A stretch of DNA of 64,000 nucleotides from Martinezella lusitana. GTDB taxonomy: Bacteria > Pseudomonadota > Alphaproteobacteria > Rhizobiales > Rhizobiaceae. The stretch covers positions 122,070 through 186,069 of the forward strand of contig NZ_JACHBG010000010.1 of the NCBI RefSeq assembly GCF_014207095.1, written 5' to 3'. The notes below the pieces were generated by a model that saw only the letters and a list, made by a program, of their open reading frames with translations, did no database searches and was not told where the DNA came from. Below are positions 35,960-44,305 of the stretch, in pieces (position 1 is the stretch's first letter; each line of letters begins with the position of its first letter). Made by a program: the position numbers and the translations under genes.

Positions 35960-37219
35960 ATGACCGAAACGGCACCTGTCGCGTCTTTCAGACGCGTGAC
36001 GCCAGGGATCGTCGCCAGCGCGCGCCTCGCGATGGCCAATGATGTCCCTGATATAGCAAAAGCTGAAATTGCGCTTCTCTTGAAGAAGGCTGCTCCCGTC
36101 CTCGGTATCGACGGAACGACCTATCATGTCCTGGATATTCTGCTTGGCCTCTCACGAGCCGATGATTGGAAAGGCACAGGCCGCCCGATCGTTGCCATAT
36201 CCAATGCGAAGCTTGCCGAGTTTACAATGCGCTCCGAGCGGACAGTCATCCGCTGCATACGCAGATTGGTCGAGGCCGGAATAGCTGCCTATCGAGACAG
36301 CTCCACCGGGCGTCGCTTCATCTACCGTGGCGACAATGGCGAAATCAACGCCGGCTATGGAATTGATTTTACCCCGGCGCGCGTAAGAGCCTCAGAGCTC
36401 AAGCTTGTCGTTGAACAGTATCACGCCAAGCTGAACCGAGAGCTTGCCGCCAGGAGAGACGTAAAGAGACTGGCACGAGCGCTCGAAGACATCGGCCGAG
36501 CCTTCCCGGAAAAGCAGGCAGATCTACGTCTATACGTGAGCTCAATCAACTGCGCAGATGTCGCGATTGAAGAGCGGGCAGAGATGTTCAGAACGCTACA
36601 TCAATGTGTCCTCGACGAGATCAACTCATCGGCTGAAGAGCTTAATATGTCAGGCGAGGGTGACACTGGTGACGGGCCTTATATAAATAGAACCCAAGAA
36701 TCTTTATCTGATAGTAGACCATCAGGGACTCGCTCTGACGAGCGAGACATAAATTATGACGGCAGCAATGCTGCCAAGATGGCTTTTGAAAAGGATATCG
36801 GGGAAATCGACGCCCAAGAGCAAACACCGGCTTCATCGGTTCGAGTAGATGTCGGTGATTCCGTGCAGGTAGAAGTCCTCGGTTCCGTGTCAATCGGCCT
36901 CATTCAGGCAGCTTGCCGCGAAGCGCAGGCCCTACTCGGGATAGAGTTCACTTCCTGGTCGTCTCTGGCGAGATCTGGTGAGGCTCTGAGGCGGGTCGTT
37001 GGACTTTCGGAAGCTGGCTGGGCTGACGGCCGTGCCAGGGTTGGCGTCTATACTGCAAGCGCAATTCTGGCGACGGTGCTTGAGAAATACATCCGTGATC
37101 CCGAGCTGATCTCGAAGCCTGGCGGATATTTCCGCGCTATGGTCGATCGGGCCACGGACCGAAGGCTCAATCTCGAGCGTACTCTCTTCGGTCTGGCTGA
37201 CGGGGTTTATGGAAAATGA
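35960..37219 (+). CDS. repC: RepC replication initiator, cassette 1 (divergent type)
   Basis: A 419-residue initiator essential for repABC replication; it acts in cis on an origin inside its own gene. The start at MTETAPVASFRR has AGGAAAG just upstream. The N-terminal winged-helix region (LAEFTMRSERTVIRCIRRLVEAGI, RFIYRGDNGEINAGYGIDF) matches RepC, but the usual opening TPFGRRPMTLA is replaced by ASFRRVTPGIVASARLA, so this is a divergent lineage compared with RepC of cassette 2. The C-terminal part (PGGYFRAMVDRAT) is as in the family. It follows the ctRNA region. Confidence 0.9.
   Translation: MTETAPVASFRRVTPGIVASARLAMANDVPDIAKAEIALLLKKAAPVLGIDGTTYHVLDILLGLSRADDWKGTGRPIVAISNAKLAEFTMRSERTVIRCIRRLVEAGIAAYRDSSTGRRFIYRGDNGEINAGYGIDFTPARVRASELKLVVEQYHAKLNRELAARRDVKRLARALEDIGRAFPEKQADLRLYVSSINCADVAIEERAEMFRTLHQCVLDEINSSAEELNMSGEGDTGDGPYINRTQESLSDSRPSGTRSDERDINYDGSNAAKMAFEKDIGEIDAQEQTPASSVRVDVGDSVQVEVLGSVSIGLIQAACREAQALLGIEFTSWSSLARSGEALRRVVGLSEAGWADGRARVGVYTASAILATVLEKYIRDPELISKPGGYFRAMVDRATDRRLNLERTLFGLADGVYGK
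36640..36800. other. Putative origin of replication within repC1
   Basis: In repABC plasmids studied, oriV lies in an AT-rich stretch in the middle of repC. Here the linker-coding segment around 36670-36760 is markedly AT-rich (for example CCTTATATAAATAG and AATCTTTATCTGATAG) in an otherwise GC-rich gene. Assignment rests on position and composition only. Confidence 0.45.
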
Positions 37220-37231
37220 CGAAAGCTGAGA

Positions 37232-37245
37232 GTAACAGCTGTTAC
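37232..37245. other. parS-like palindrome, type 1 (site 1)
   Basis: GTAACAGCTGTTAC is a perfect 14-bp palindrome 12 bp after the repC1 stop codon, a place where repABC plasmids often have their centromere. Its centre (CAGCTG) matches known repABC parS sites, but the outer bases differ from the usual GTT...AAC. Two near copies occur at 40945 and 41035. Confidence 0.65.
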
Positions 37246-37321
37246 GATAGCGATAGACCAGCTCTGCAGACCTCTCAGGCATCAACTGAATGGAGCGGCG
37301 CCTCGAAAGGAGAACCTGGTT

Positions 37322-38035
37322 GTGGCTGACCTTACTGTCCTTGACGGAACGACCATAGCGTTTGACCTCGACGGAACTTTGGTGGACACCGCGCTAGATG
37401 TCATTGGAGCGGTCAATGCCGTTTTGATTGGTGAAAACTCCGCGCCGTTGGACTACGCCAAAAACCGGGCTTTCGTTAGTCGCGGCGCCCGCTGGTTGCT
37501 TCAATCGGGCCTTGTCGCTTCGGGCGTAGAGAACCCCGTTGCTCGGACAGCGACCTTGTTTGAGCGCTTCACTCGTTATTATGAAACCCATATCGCTGAC
37601 GAGAGCCTACCTTTTCCGGGCGCAGTCGCAGCCCTGAAGGAGCTGAGAGCCGCCCGCACTAAGCTAGTGGTGTGCACAAATAAGCCAACTCATCTTGCGC
37701 GCCGCCTGTTGGCCGAACTCGAGATGATCGCCTTGTTCGATTGCGTCATGGGTGTCGATGCCGTTTCAGCAAGCAAGCCCGACGCGGCTCATCTGGTTGA
37801 AGCAGTAGCGGCCGTGAGTGGTGATATCACGCGTAGCATCATGATCGGGGATGCCGAACCTGATGCCCGAAGTGCGCGTTCGGCTGATGTACCGCTAATT
37901 CTGGTCAGCTTCGGTTACAGCGAAACGCCGGTATCGGCGTTCGCTCCCGATATCCTGCTTCATCAGTTTGGGGATCTGACAGAGGCTTGTTGCGAATTGG
38001 TCGGTGGAATGCAACCTCGCGAAGCGCTCGGCTAA
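37322..38035 (+). CDS. HAD-superfamily hydrolase (phosphoglycolate phosphatase-like)
   Basis: A 237-residue HAD phosphatase. The nucleophile motif is FDLDGTLVDT with D15 and D17; motif II is VVCTNKP, the conserved lysine is in SASKPDAAHL and motif IV is MIGDAEPDARSA. This layout matches Gph/PGP-type phosphatases, which hydrolyse small phosphate esters. The start is GTG, with AAGGAG upstream. It lies just past the repC1 parS-like site and looks intact. Confidence 0.88.
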   Translation: MADLTVLDGTTIAFDLDGTLVDTALDVIGAVNAVLIGENSAPLDYAKNRAFVSRGARWLLQSGLVASGVENPVARTATLFERFTRYYETHIADESLPFPGAVAALKELRAARTKLVVCTNKPTHLARRLLAELEMIALFDCVMGVDAVSASKPDAAHLVEAVAAVSGDITRSIMIGDAEPDARSARSADVPLILVSFGYSETPVSAFAPDILLHQFGDLTEACCELVGGMQPREALG

Positions 38036-38273
38036 GTAAGCGCTTTCGTTCAATGGCTGCTCACGCAGCGCCGGGCTTTCGATCAGGCTTGAGTAGGATT
38101 GGTTGGGCCGTTGGTGGATAACTTTGCTGGCTAACCATTGAAAGAACGGTCTTGGAATGCGTGGATGACATATCCCTTTGCCAAGCGACTTGCGACGCAA
38201 GGCAGGCGGAGTTGAAAAGCGAGACATTGCGGATGGCAGCGAAGACGCTCCTCCGCGACGAAGTGGGTGAGGA

Positions 38274-38722
38274 ATGAACGCAACATATCGACCTCCGGAG
38301 GCGGTCACCACGGAGCGCTTTGTCGTAAGCGCGAATTCAGCCTTCCAACGCTGCAGCCATTTTTGCCGGGTGGGCGACGGATCCTGACGTGACGAAATAT
38401 CTCACCTGGCGTCCGCATGTAGATTTGGCGGAAACAAAGGAGGCCACAGCACAGTTCCATAGCGATTGGGACGGCACCTCTAGTTTTCCGGCGGTGATCT
38501 GTCCTCGGGATACGCGCCGTGAGCCGATAGGGAGCATACACGCGCTTTCTCATCCGCAGATATATCGGACCGAGGCAGCATGCGATATCGACAATGTCGC
38601 CTCGGCAAGGGTCATGCGGAATGCGGGCATGTCGCTGGATGCTCATGCTTCGCCGATATCTTCAACATCCAAATGTCTCGAGCGAACCGAGAGATGCCTT
38701 CCTGTATTCACTGGTTCGCTGA
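38274..38722 (+). pseudogene. GNAT-family N-acetyltransferase, frameshifted and deleted
   Basis: A RimJ/RimL-like acetyltransferase can be rebuilt only from three frames: MNATYRPPEAVTTERFVV, then WATDPDVTKYLTWRPHVDLA and AACDIDNVASARVMRNAGM, then LRRYLQHPNVSSEPRDAFLY ending SLVR. The middle of the gene (the acetyl-CoA loop region between SIHA and YRTEAACD) is also missing about 40 codons. The start has a good GAGGA site. It cannot make a working enzyme. Confidence 0.8.
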
Positions 38723-39469
38723 CCTCGAAGGGCGGCCGCGCTCCTAGCAGCATCGACGATGGCGGGCGGGTAATGCAGGCAGCAGCTCCTTTATTGGCCC
38801 ATGAGACGGCAACCGCGAGCCTGCTTGGTGTTGGTCGATCGGAAGATGCGGCTTGCGCGCGATAATGGTTGTTTATGTATGTAGCGTAGTTTAGATTGTA
38901 ATTCCTGGCATAGATGGCCAAGGATGCGATTTTATAGCCCTGCGGTGCCGTTGGTCATCCCGGTCGCAAGATGTCGCTCTACGGGCCTGTATGTGGGCGG
39001 AATTTTCGGATTGCACGATGAATAAATACAATCTGAAGTAGATTTCAGCAAGTTTCAACGCAAATGACTCTCAAGCATGGTACGCGCAGATGCAGCGGAT
39101 CTGCTGGAGCCGTTCGGAGGAATTTATGAAAGAAGGGTGGAGACAAGAAGGGGTGCCGTAACTGCGTGCTTCGGAGCTCCCGGAGATTGCCGCCTAAAAT
39201 GGGCTTCATTGTTCCTTTCACGGTCATTGTGGTGCCATCGAAGCACCCGGCACGCCAGCAATTTCAGCTGAGGTTGGAATGACACTCTGAGCTTTCATCA
39301 CCGTACATATGGTTCTCGACAACTCGGTGCCTGAAAGCGAGCACCATGTCCGGAGACGCCGATCACCGGAGACAACGTTCAACTTCTGCCGGTTAGCTCT
39401 TATGAGCTTTTGCAGAAGCCTTTGCCCGGAAATCCGCGATGCGTAACCGGGAATTGCGCAACACCCTGA
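38723..39469. other. Non-coding or decayed stretch
   Basis: About 750 bp with no coding frame that looks like protein, no clear transposase fragment and no RNA gene. Base composition is lower in GC than in the flanking genes, which fits decayed accessory DNA between the two replication cassettes. Confidence 0.5.
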
Positions 39470-39853
39470 TCATTTGGTCTTGGCGATCTTATCTGTCAGG
39501 TACTCATTGAGGTCGCGAAAGTCCTTAACCGTCCATGTGAAAGGAGGTAACTTCACACCATTTTTTTGCAAAGTCTCTCGAATAAGATCGCTGTTGGGGC
39601 GGTGTATCACGGATGATACAATGACACCGGGATAATCCCGTAGACGCTTTTTGAACTCGGGCGTTGTGAGATTGGGTGTCGGTGGATTGCTCTTATCAGC
39701 CCAGGGACTCATGCCCTTCATGTCTGTCCCGTGGCTGACGGCGCAGCGGCTCAAGAAGATCTGCTCTCCATTTCCGCCGTCCGCAAAAGACGCTGACTGC
39801 ATGCAAAGCACGATCGCCAATGCTGCAGCTATCAACCCATTTTCAGCCATCAT
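39470..39853 (-). CDS. Cytochrome c-like protein with altered haem motif
   Basis: A 127-residue exported protein with a signal peptide (LIAAALAIVLCMQSASFA) and a class I cytochrome c layout: FLSRCAVSHGTDMKGMSPW, then VIVSSVIHRP and the C-terminal helix FRDLNEYLTDKIA. The haem-binding CxxCH reads CAVSH, so the second cysteine is a serine. Attachment through two thioethers is impossible; a single-bond haem or loss of function are the options. GGAGG precedes the ATG pair. It may be on the way to becoming a pseudogene, like its neighbours. Confidence 0.65.
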   Translation of the reverse strand: MMAENGLIAAALAIVLCMQSASFADGGNGEQIFLSRCAVSHGTDMKGMSPWADKSNPPTPNLTTPEFKKRLRDYPGVIVSSVIHRPNSDLIRETLQKNGVKLPPFTWTVKDFRDLNEYLTDKIAKTK

Positions 39854-39908
39854 GGTGTCCAGCCTCCGGTCGTGTCGAGCCGTGTCGCGTGAAATGATGT
39901 CTAAGTGG

Positions 39909-40265
39909 TTACGGCGAGTTGCATCCTTCCTGTTCTTGCGCCAGGCTGTGACTATTGATTGAGATCGCTGGCGGGATGATCCAGTCTCCCCAATGGCTGA
40001 GATAGGGCCAATAAATTGCCTCCGTTTCGAGGATCTTTATCAGGTCCAAATATTTCGATCTTGCTTCAGGCTCATCCGACACTGCGCTCCTCCACGGCAT
40101 GAAGTGGGTTGGCCTCAGAAGCCAGTCACCCTCAAAATCGCGAGTTTCGATGCTGGGCAAGGACGTCAGTATCGCGGCGATCACAGGATCTGGCCTATGG
40201 CATACGGCGTCCCGTGCCGGACGTTCAACATTGTCGATAGTTTCAACGACCATATCCAGGCTCAT
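39909..40265 (-). CDS. Hypothetical protein (possible)
   Basis: An open frame of about 118 codons from the ATG of MSLDMVVETIDN, upstream of and on the same strand as the cytochrome-like gene. It contains protein-like text such as FEGDWLLRPTHFMPW and YWPYLSHWGDWIIPP, rich in W and P, but I recognise no family. A GTG at 40337 would lengthen it. It could be a real small gene or the remnant of a larger one. Confidence 0.35.
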   Translation of the reverse strand: MSLDMVVETIDNVERPARDAVCHRPDPVIAAILTSLPSIETRDFEGDWLLRPTHFMPWRSAVSDEPEARSKYLDLIKILETEAIYWPYLSHWGDWIIPPAISINSHSLAQEQEGCNSP

Positions 40266-40348
40266 CCTTATGTTCTGCTGCCGTCCCTGCAGGATAAGTT
40301 GGTTCAAAGTCCGTAGGGAAGATGGCCTTCGTGTCACTGCGAATCCTT

Positions 40349-40830
40349 AGTCAAGGTCGAGAGGAGCCGATATCACTTGAGCGATTTCTATGGGGGGCTG
40401 TCGAGCCGTTCCTACCCTATCTGCCGCAAGATGTGCTGCGCATAAATGATCGCTTCAGGCGGACTATATCTTCCGGGTGTTCGCTCAGGAGCGCTTCGGG
40501 GAAATCTACCGGATCGCTTTGGATCACATACCGCCTGCTATAATCACCTCTGGCTTTGGACCATCTCGAGTGTTGGGGACGGCATATTGGAGACGATTGC
40601 GGGTCTGCGAACCGGCGGCGTCAAGATGATCTACGGGACAGCGGCCTGAGCGCACCACTCATCCGCAACTGCACAAAGCAGCCAGCCAGGTCGCCGTCTT
40701 GTGCCCGGTCGGGGCGGCCTCGCAACTAAAAAACGTGCTCTGGATGATCGGCTTGGGTTACCGGTCAAGATTGCAGTCACACCAAACCACAGCACGATCT
40801 CAAGGCGAAGATAGTCGGTGCGGCTACGAT
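40349..40830 (+). pseudogene. IS5-family transposase remnant (5' half, frameshifted)
   Basis: Pieces of an IS5/IS427-type transposase occur in order but in different frames: FLWGAVEPFLPYLPQDV, then RSGALRGNLPDRFGSHTACY, then GRGGLATKKRALDDRLGLPV. These match the N-terminal and first catalytic segments of that family. The 3' half and the terminal repeats are absent. Several frameshifts show it is dead. Confidence 0.7.
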
Positions 40831-40944
40831 TTGCCTCTGACTGTTCACACCCCGAGCGCCATCCCTGGACGCGCCGAACGTAGCTTGATGGTGGCAGCCT
40901 CGGCGGGGTGGCTAGGACATGTCCACCAACAAGAGCTGGAAAGA

Positions 40945-40958
40945 GTAACAGTTGTTAC
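40945..40958. other. parS-like palindrome, type 1 (site 2)
   Basis: GTAACAGTTGTTAC differs from the perfect site at 37232 by one central base. It is preceded by GAAAGA, which also precedes site 3 exactly 90 bp further on. Confidence 0.5.
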
Positions 40959-41034
40959 CTCTCTCAGCTGCTTGTTTAGGTATTGCAGACCAGGGAGGAG
41001 CGGGGCGCTCGGAGTTTCGATCGGCATAGAAAGA

Positions 41035-41048
41035 GTAACAACTGTTAC
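41035..41048. other. parS-like palindrome, type 1 (site 3)
   Basis: GTAACAACTGTTAC, again one central change from site 1. It shares the 12-nt direct repeat GAAAGAGTAACA with site 2. About 3.8 kb from repC1. Confidence 0.5.
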
Positions 41049-41439
41049 TTTGTTCGGCGTGATGATCTCTCATCTCCATCAAATGGGCGAACAGGACCCG
41101 CCGTCATTGTGGGCTAGAGAGGTTGCAGCAAGCATCGAGTGCCAGGGGGAGGCTCGTGAGCCCGGAATGCAAGCCGGAAGGCCGGTGCTTACAGCGGCCC
41201 ATGGACCCGGTGTTGCCTGTGCCCGCCGTTCATCCCGATCTGTTTGATCGAGCGGAACCAACATCACTGCAATGGTGATGCTTCCTGCTTTCCAGGTTCA
41301 CCAAAATCGCCTTGGTTGGCCGGAGCGCGCCAACAGGAGACGCGCCTCCACGCGTCGGTTCACATCGTGTTTCCCTATTGCAGACAGCCAAACCGGAATT
41401 GAAATGACCAAAGAGCGGTGGGCGGCACGAAACATTCCG

Positions 41440-42129
41440 TCATCGCGCTTGCGCGCTTAGCTGGCTGATATAGGTCCTGAGCAATGGCACTCTTCGGGGC
41501 CGAAAGCTGTGTCCCGTCCTTTCGGCTCGTTGAATCCTGTCGAGCCTGAACATGCGAAAATCCTCTCGAACCTGACACCATGCCAACGCGGTGAGCGCGT
41601 GGTCTGTATAGACCACGGCCAGGGGTAAAATGGTGCGTTCACTGTTCTCGGCATTCCGATCCGCGTAGACGATGTCGAGCGCGTATTCATCCCAACAAGC
41701 CCGACGTACGACATCGACAATGGCCGGCACGTTCATTCGACGATGAGGCTTGAAGACATGCGAGACGGCATGAAGCAATTGCTGCTCACGCCCATCGGGT
41801 AGCGTCGCGGCGATCTTTGCTTGCACTGCTTCTGCTGCTACCGTCATAGAAGGGTCGCCGATTGCTCTGATCTCTCTAAGGCCAAGCGCGATGACTTCGA
41901 TCTCGCTGCGCGTAAAGGTCTGGGGCGGAAGCGCGTAATCCTCGATCAGCCGATATCCGTAGCCGCGCTCACCCTCGATGCGCGCACCGGCCGCGCGCAG
42001 GCTGTCGATATCGCGATATAGTGAGCGCAGTGACACCTCCATCTCCTCGGCAAGCCGCGCAGCCCTTATGGGTGGCGGCATCTGTCGCATCAACTGGAGA
42101 AGGCGGAACAGGCGATCGGATCGGGCCAC
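41440..42129 (-). CDS. WYL-domain transcriptional regulator (YafY-like)
   Basis: A 229-residue regulator with an N-terminal DeoR-type winged helix (MARSDRLFRLLQLMRQ, EEMEVSLRSLYRDIDSLRAA) and a C-terminal WYL-type domain (ILPLAVVYTDHALTALAWCQ). WYL proteins sense ligands, often nucleotides. It is divergent from a VOC-family gene 71 bp away, a common pairing of YafY-like regulators, so it probably controls that gene (inference). Confidence 0.88.
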   Translation of the reverse strand: MARSDRLFRLLQLMRQMPPPIRAARLAEEMEVSLRSLYRDIDSLRAAGARIEGERGYGYRLIEDYALPPQTFTRSEIEVIALGLREIRAIGDPSMTVAAEAVQAKIAATLPDGREQQLLHAVSHVFKPHRRMNVPAIVDVVRRACWDEYALDIVYADRNAENSERTILPLAVVYTDHALTALAWCQVREDFRMFRLDRIQRAERTGHSFRPRRVPLLRTYISQLSAQAR

Positions 42130-42200
42130 TCTTCAACTGCCGGAAAGTGTCAGTTGGCATCTACTATACCTTTGCCATTGGCTCTCACAAGGATGGACAG

Positions 42201-42620
42201 ATGGCAATCAACACAGTCACGCATATCAATTTTCGCGGTAACGCCCGCAAGGCGCTTTCATTCTATCAGGGCGTCTTCGGAGGTAAGATCGACATAATCA
42301 GCCACGCACAGGCCTACGGCACGACCAATCCAGACGAGGTGGATCTCGTCGGTTGGGGTCAGGTCGTATCAGAAGACGGTTTTGCGGTGATGGCTCATGA
42401 CGTCCCCTTCGGCATGGCTTGGAACGCCGGGGAGATCCCTTACTTTGTTTCCGTACGTGGCCAAGACGCAGTCGAGATCTCCGCCTATTGGGTGCGGCTA
42501 AGCCAGGAGGCGACGATCATCCAGCCGCTCGAGGCGTCGGCTTGGGCTAAGCTCTATGGCAAGCTCAAAGACCGTTTCGGTGTAACCTGGGTGCTCGATG
42601 TTCCCGCCTGGCCGGCATGA
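42201..42620 (+). CDS. VOC-family protein (PhnB/glyoxalase-like)
   Basis: A 139-residue protein of the PhnB-like branch of the vicinal oxygen chelate fold: TVTHINFRGNARKALSFYQG at the start, AHDVPFGMAWNAGEIPYFVS in the middle, and KLKDRFGVTWVLDVP at the end. Metal-binding residues typical of true glyoxalases are not obvious, so a binding or resistance-like role is as likely as catalysis. I start at MAINTVTH with AAGGA upstream. It is divergent from the WYL regulator. Confidence 0.85.
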   Translation: MAINTVTHINFRGNARKALSFYQGVFGGKIDIISHAQAYGTTNPDEVDLVGWGQVVSEDGFAVMAHDVPFGMAWNAGEIPYFVSVRGQDAVEISAYWVRLSQEATIIQPLEASAWAKLYGKLKDRFGVTWVLDVPAWPA

Positions 42621-42827
42621 GGCGTTTGGCCCAACAGCACTAATCAGAAAAGCGCGAGCCGCGTTTTACGCAAAAATCATGCCGTGACAAAAGATGGAGC
42701 GGCAATTTGCGACCGACAGGACGCGTGCCGCTCCCGCTTTGCTGCGAGGCAATGGTCACACGGTCGGCTCGGCATTTGTCAAACTCGCCGGATACATCTC
42801 CGGTCACACCAATCAGGAGCATGCCCC

Positions 42828-43178
42828 ATGAGTGGATATCTGGCTTTTGCAGATCGTTTGGAGATCGACCGGTGGTTGGAGGCAAATCACGCCACAGCTG
42901 CCGAACTCCAGGTGCGGATCTACAAAAAGGGAACCGGAGTGTCGTCCATAGACTGGAACGGCTGCGTCATCGCCTGCCTCAGCTGGGGCTGGATCGATGG
43001 GCATAAGAAGGGTCTCGACGAGCAATCCTATATTCAGCGGGTCACACCGCGCCGTCCCAACTCAAACTGGTCGGTTAGGAATATCAACATCGCAGAGCAG
43101 TTGATAGCCACAGGCGGCATGCAGTCGGCTGGCCTCGCCAAAGTGCTCGAAGCGCAGCGTTCAGGACGCTGGCGGTAG
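42828..43178 (+). CDS. YdeI/OmpD-associated family protein, C-terminally truncated
   Basis: A 116-residue protein matching the N-terminal part of YdeI-like proteins (WLEANHATAAELQVRIYKKG, ACLSWGWIDGHKKGLDEQSY, VTPRRPNSNWSVRNI, LIATGGMQSAGLAKV). Family members are usually about 190 residues and continue past the GRW block; here a stop follows RSGRWR, so the C-terminal third is missing. AGGAG precedes the ATG. It may be a truncated gene or a short family member. Confidence 0.7.
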   Translation: MSGYLAFADRLEIDRWLEANHATAAELQVRIYKKGTGVSSIDWNGCVIACLSWGWIDGHKKGLDEQSYIQRVTPRRPNSNWSVRNINIAEQLIATGGMQSAGLAKVLEAQRSGRWR

Positions 43179-44305
43179 GGATATGACGATGGGAGGTGTT
43201 CGCCACAATCGCCATCCATACAGAAGCAGCCCATTAGTTCCCCACTCACTTCAGGCATGTTCAGATCAATCCTAGAATGGCCGGTGGACCGCCAGCGCTC
43301 CTGCACCGGAAAACACATTCCAAGCGTCGCGTCTTCCGACCGTGTGCGGACTGCTCTCTCATCTGATCCAGTTGGGCGGCAATGTCGCGCAACGACAGGC
43401 CGGGATCGGCAATGGCTATCGCCGCTACGAGCTGCATCACCTGACCTGCTGGGGCCTGGCGGGCTATACTCAGCTTCGGCCAGCCTTTCGCCAACCATCT
43501 GACGCGCTGTTCAACACAGCCTTTCCACCGTCCAGTCATGGCCTTGGCGATTGAAGACCTTCACGACATTGTCCCATGCCGGGAGCGAGGTTGCCGGACG
43601 GTAGGAAACCGGATTTGCGCAGACGAGATCAGCTCGTTGAGATAGAGCTTTCCTTGCGCCTCAGACACTGTCTTGGGCGCTCGGTGACCCGGGGATGCAT
43701 TCGTTGTTTGGCGCCCTTGGCGTGTCCGCTATCCGCTTTCTTCGTCCAGAGGGCTGCGTCAGAGGATGGGTTTTAACCGACTTAGAGCATGGAAACAGCC
43801 GCCAGAGGCGGAGGAATGCTCATCTTCGAAACCATAGTGTCTGTCGATCGCCCGCCGCTGGTTCTGCAGGTCGTTCCGTCGCCAAAATGTCGTACCGATG
43901 GCGGAAACTAAGGGCTTTCTTCGTTCCGTAAGGGATATTTCTTCGGTCATTTCAATGAATTATGAGAGGTCTGATATTGCCATGTTAGGGCCCATTGAGA
44001 GGAAGGGGGACCGGTATAGACCAACATGGATCAACGATTCGACCCGTCTTAATTTTCTATCATAGTCGGGAGGAGGATGCGAGACGTACCCTGAATCAAC
44101 ATTGTCGGCGGCAGGCAGGCAGGTCGAACTTTCTTACGGGTCTCCGTCAGCTCCGACATCATGCCACGGTCGATCCACCCACCCCGGCTGATTGGGCCTT
44201 TGGTGACTTGATGAACCTTATTCGGCTCCATCAGCCGGTGTCCCATTTCTTTGATCCATCGTCACATGGTGCCGCCGTCGCTTTTCGCACTTCAAGCCCA
44301 CGATG
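43179..44305. other. Decayed DNA without a confident gene
   Basis: About 1.1 kb between the truncated YdeI-like gene and the sensor kinase. One minus-strand frame (43261-43539) contains GLSLRDIAAQLDQMREQSAH, which resembles the C-terminal helix-turn-helix of serine recombinases, but the rest does not match and no catalytic domain is present. No other family was recognised. Confidence 0.4.

Larger units (their letters stand above)
40831..41439. other. Non-coding stretch with two parS-like sites
   Basis: No convincing gene in 609 bp. It holds two parS-like palindromes of type 1 (listed separately) and the downstream side of the WYL regulator gene. Confidence 0.5.

Noticed and set aside
43261..43539. 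Possible serine recombinase remnant (GLSLRDIAAQLD)
   Set aside because: Only one short helix-turn-helix-like stretch matches; no catalytic serine domain or flanking sites.
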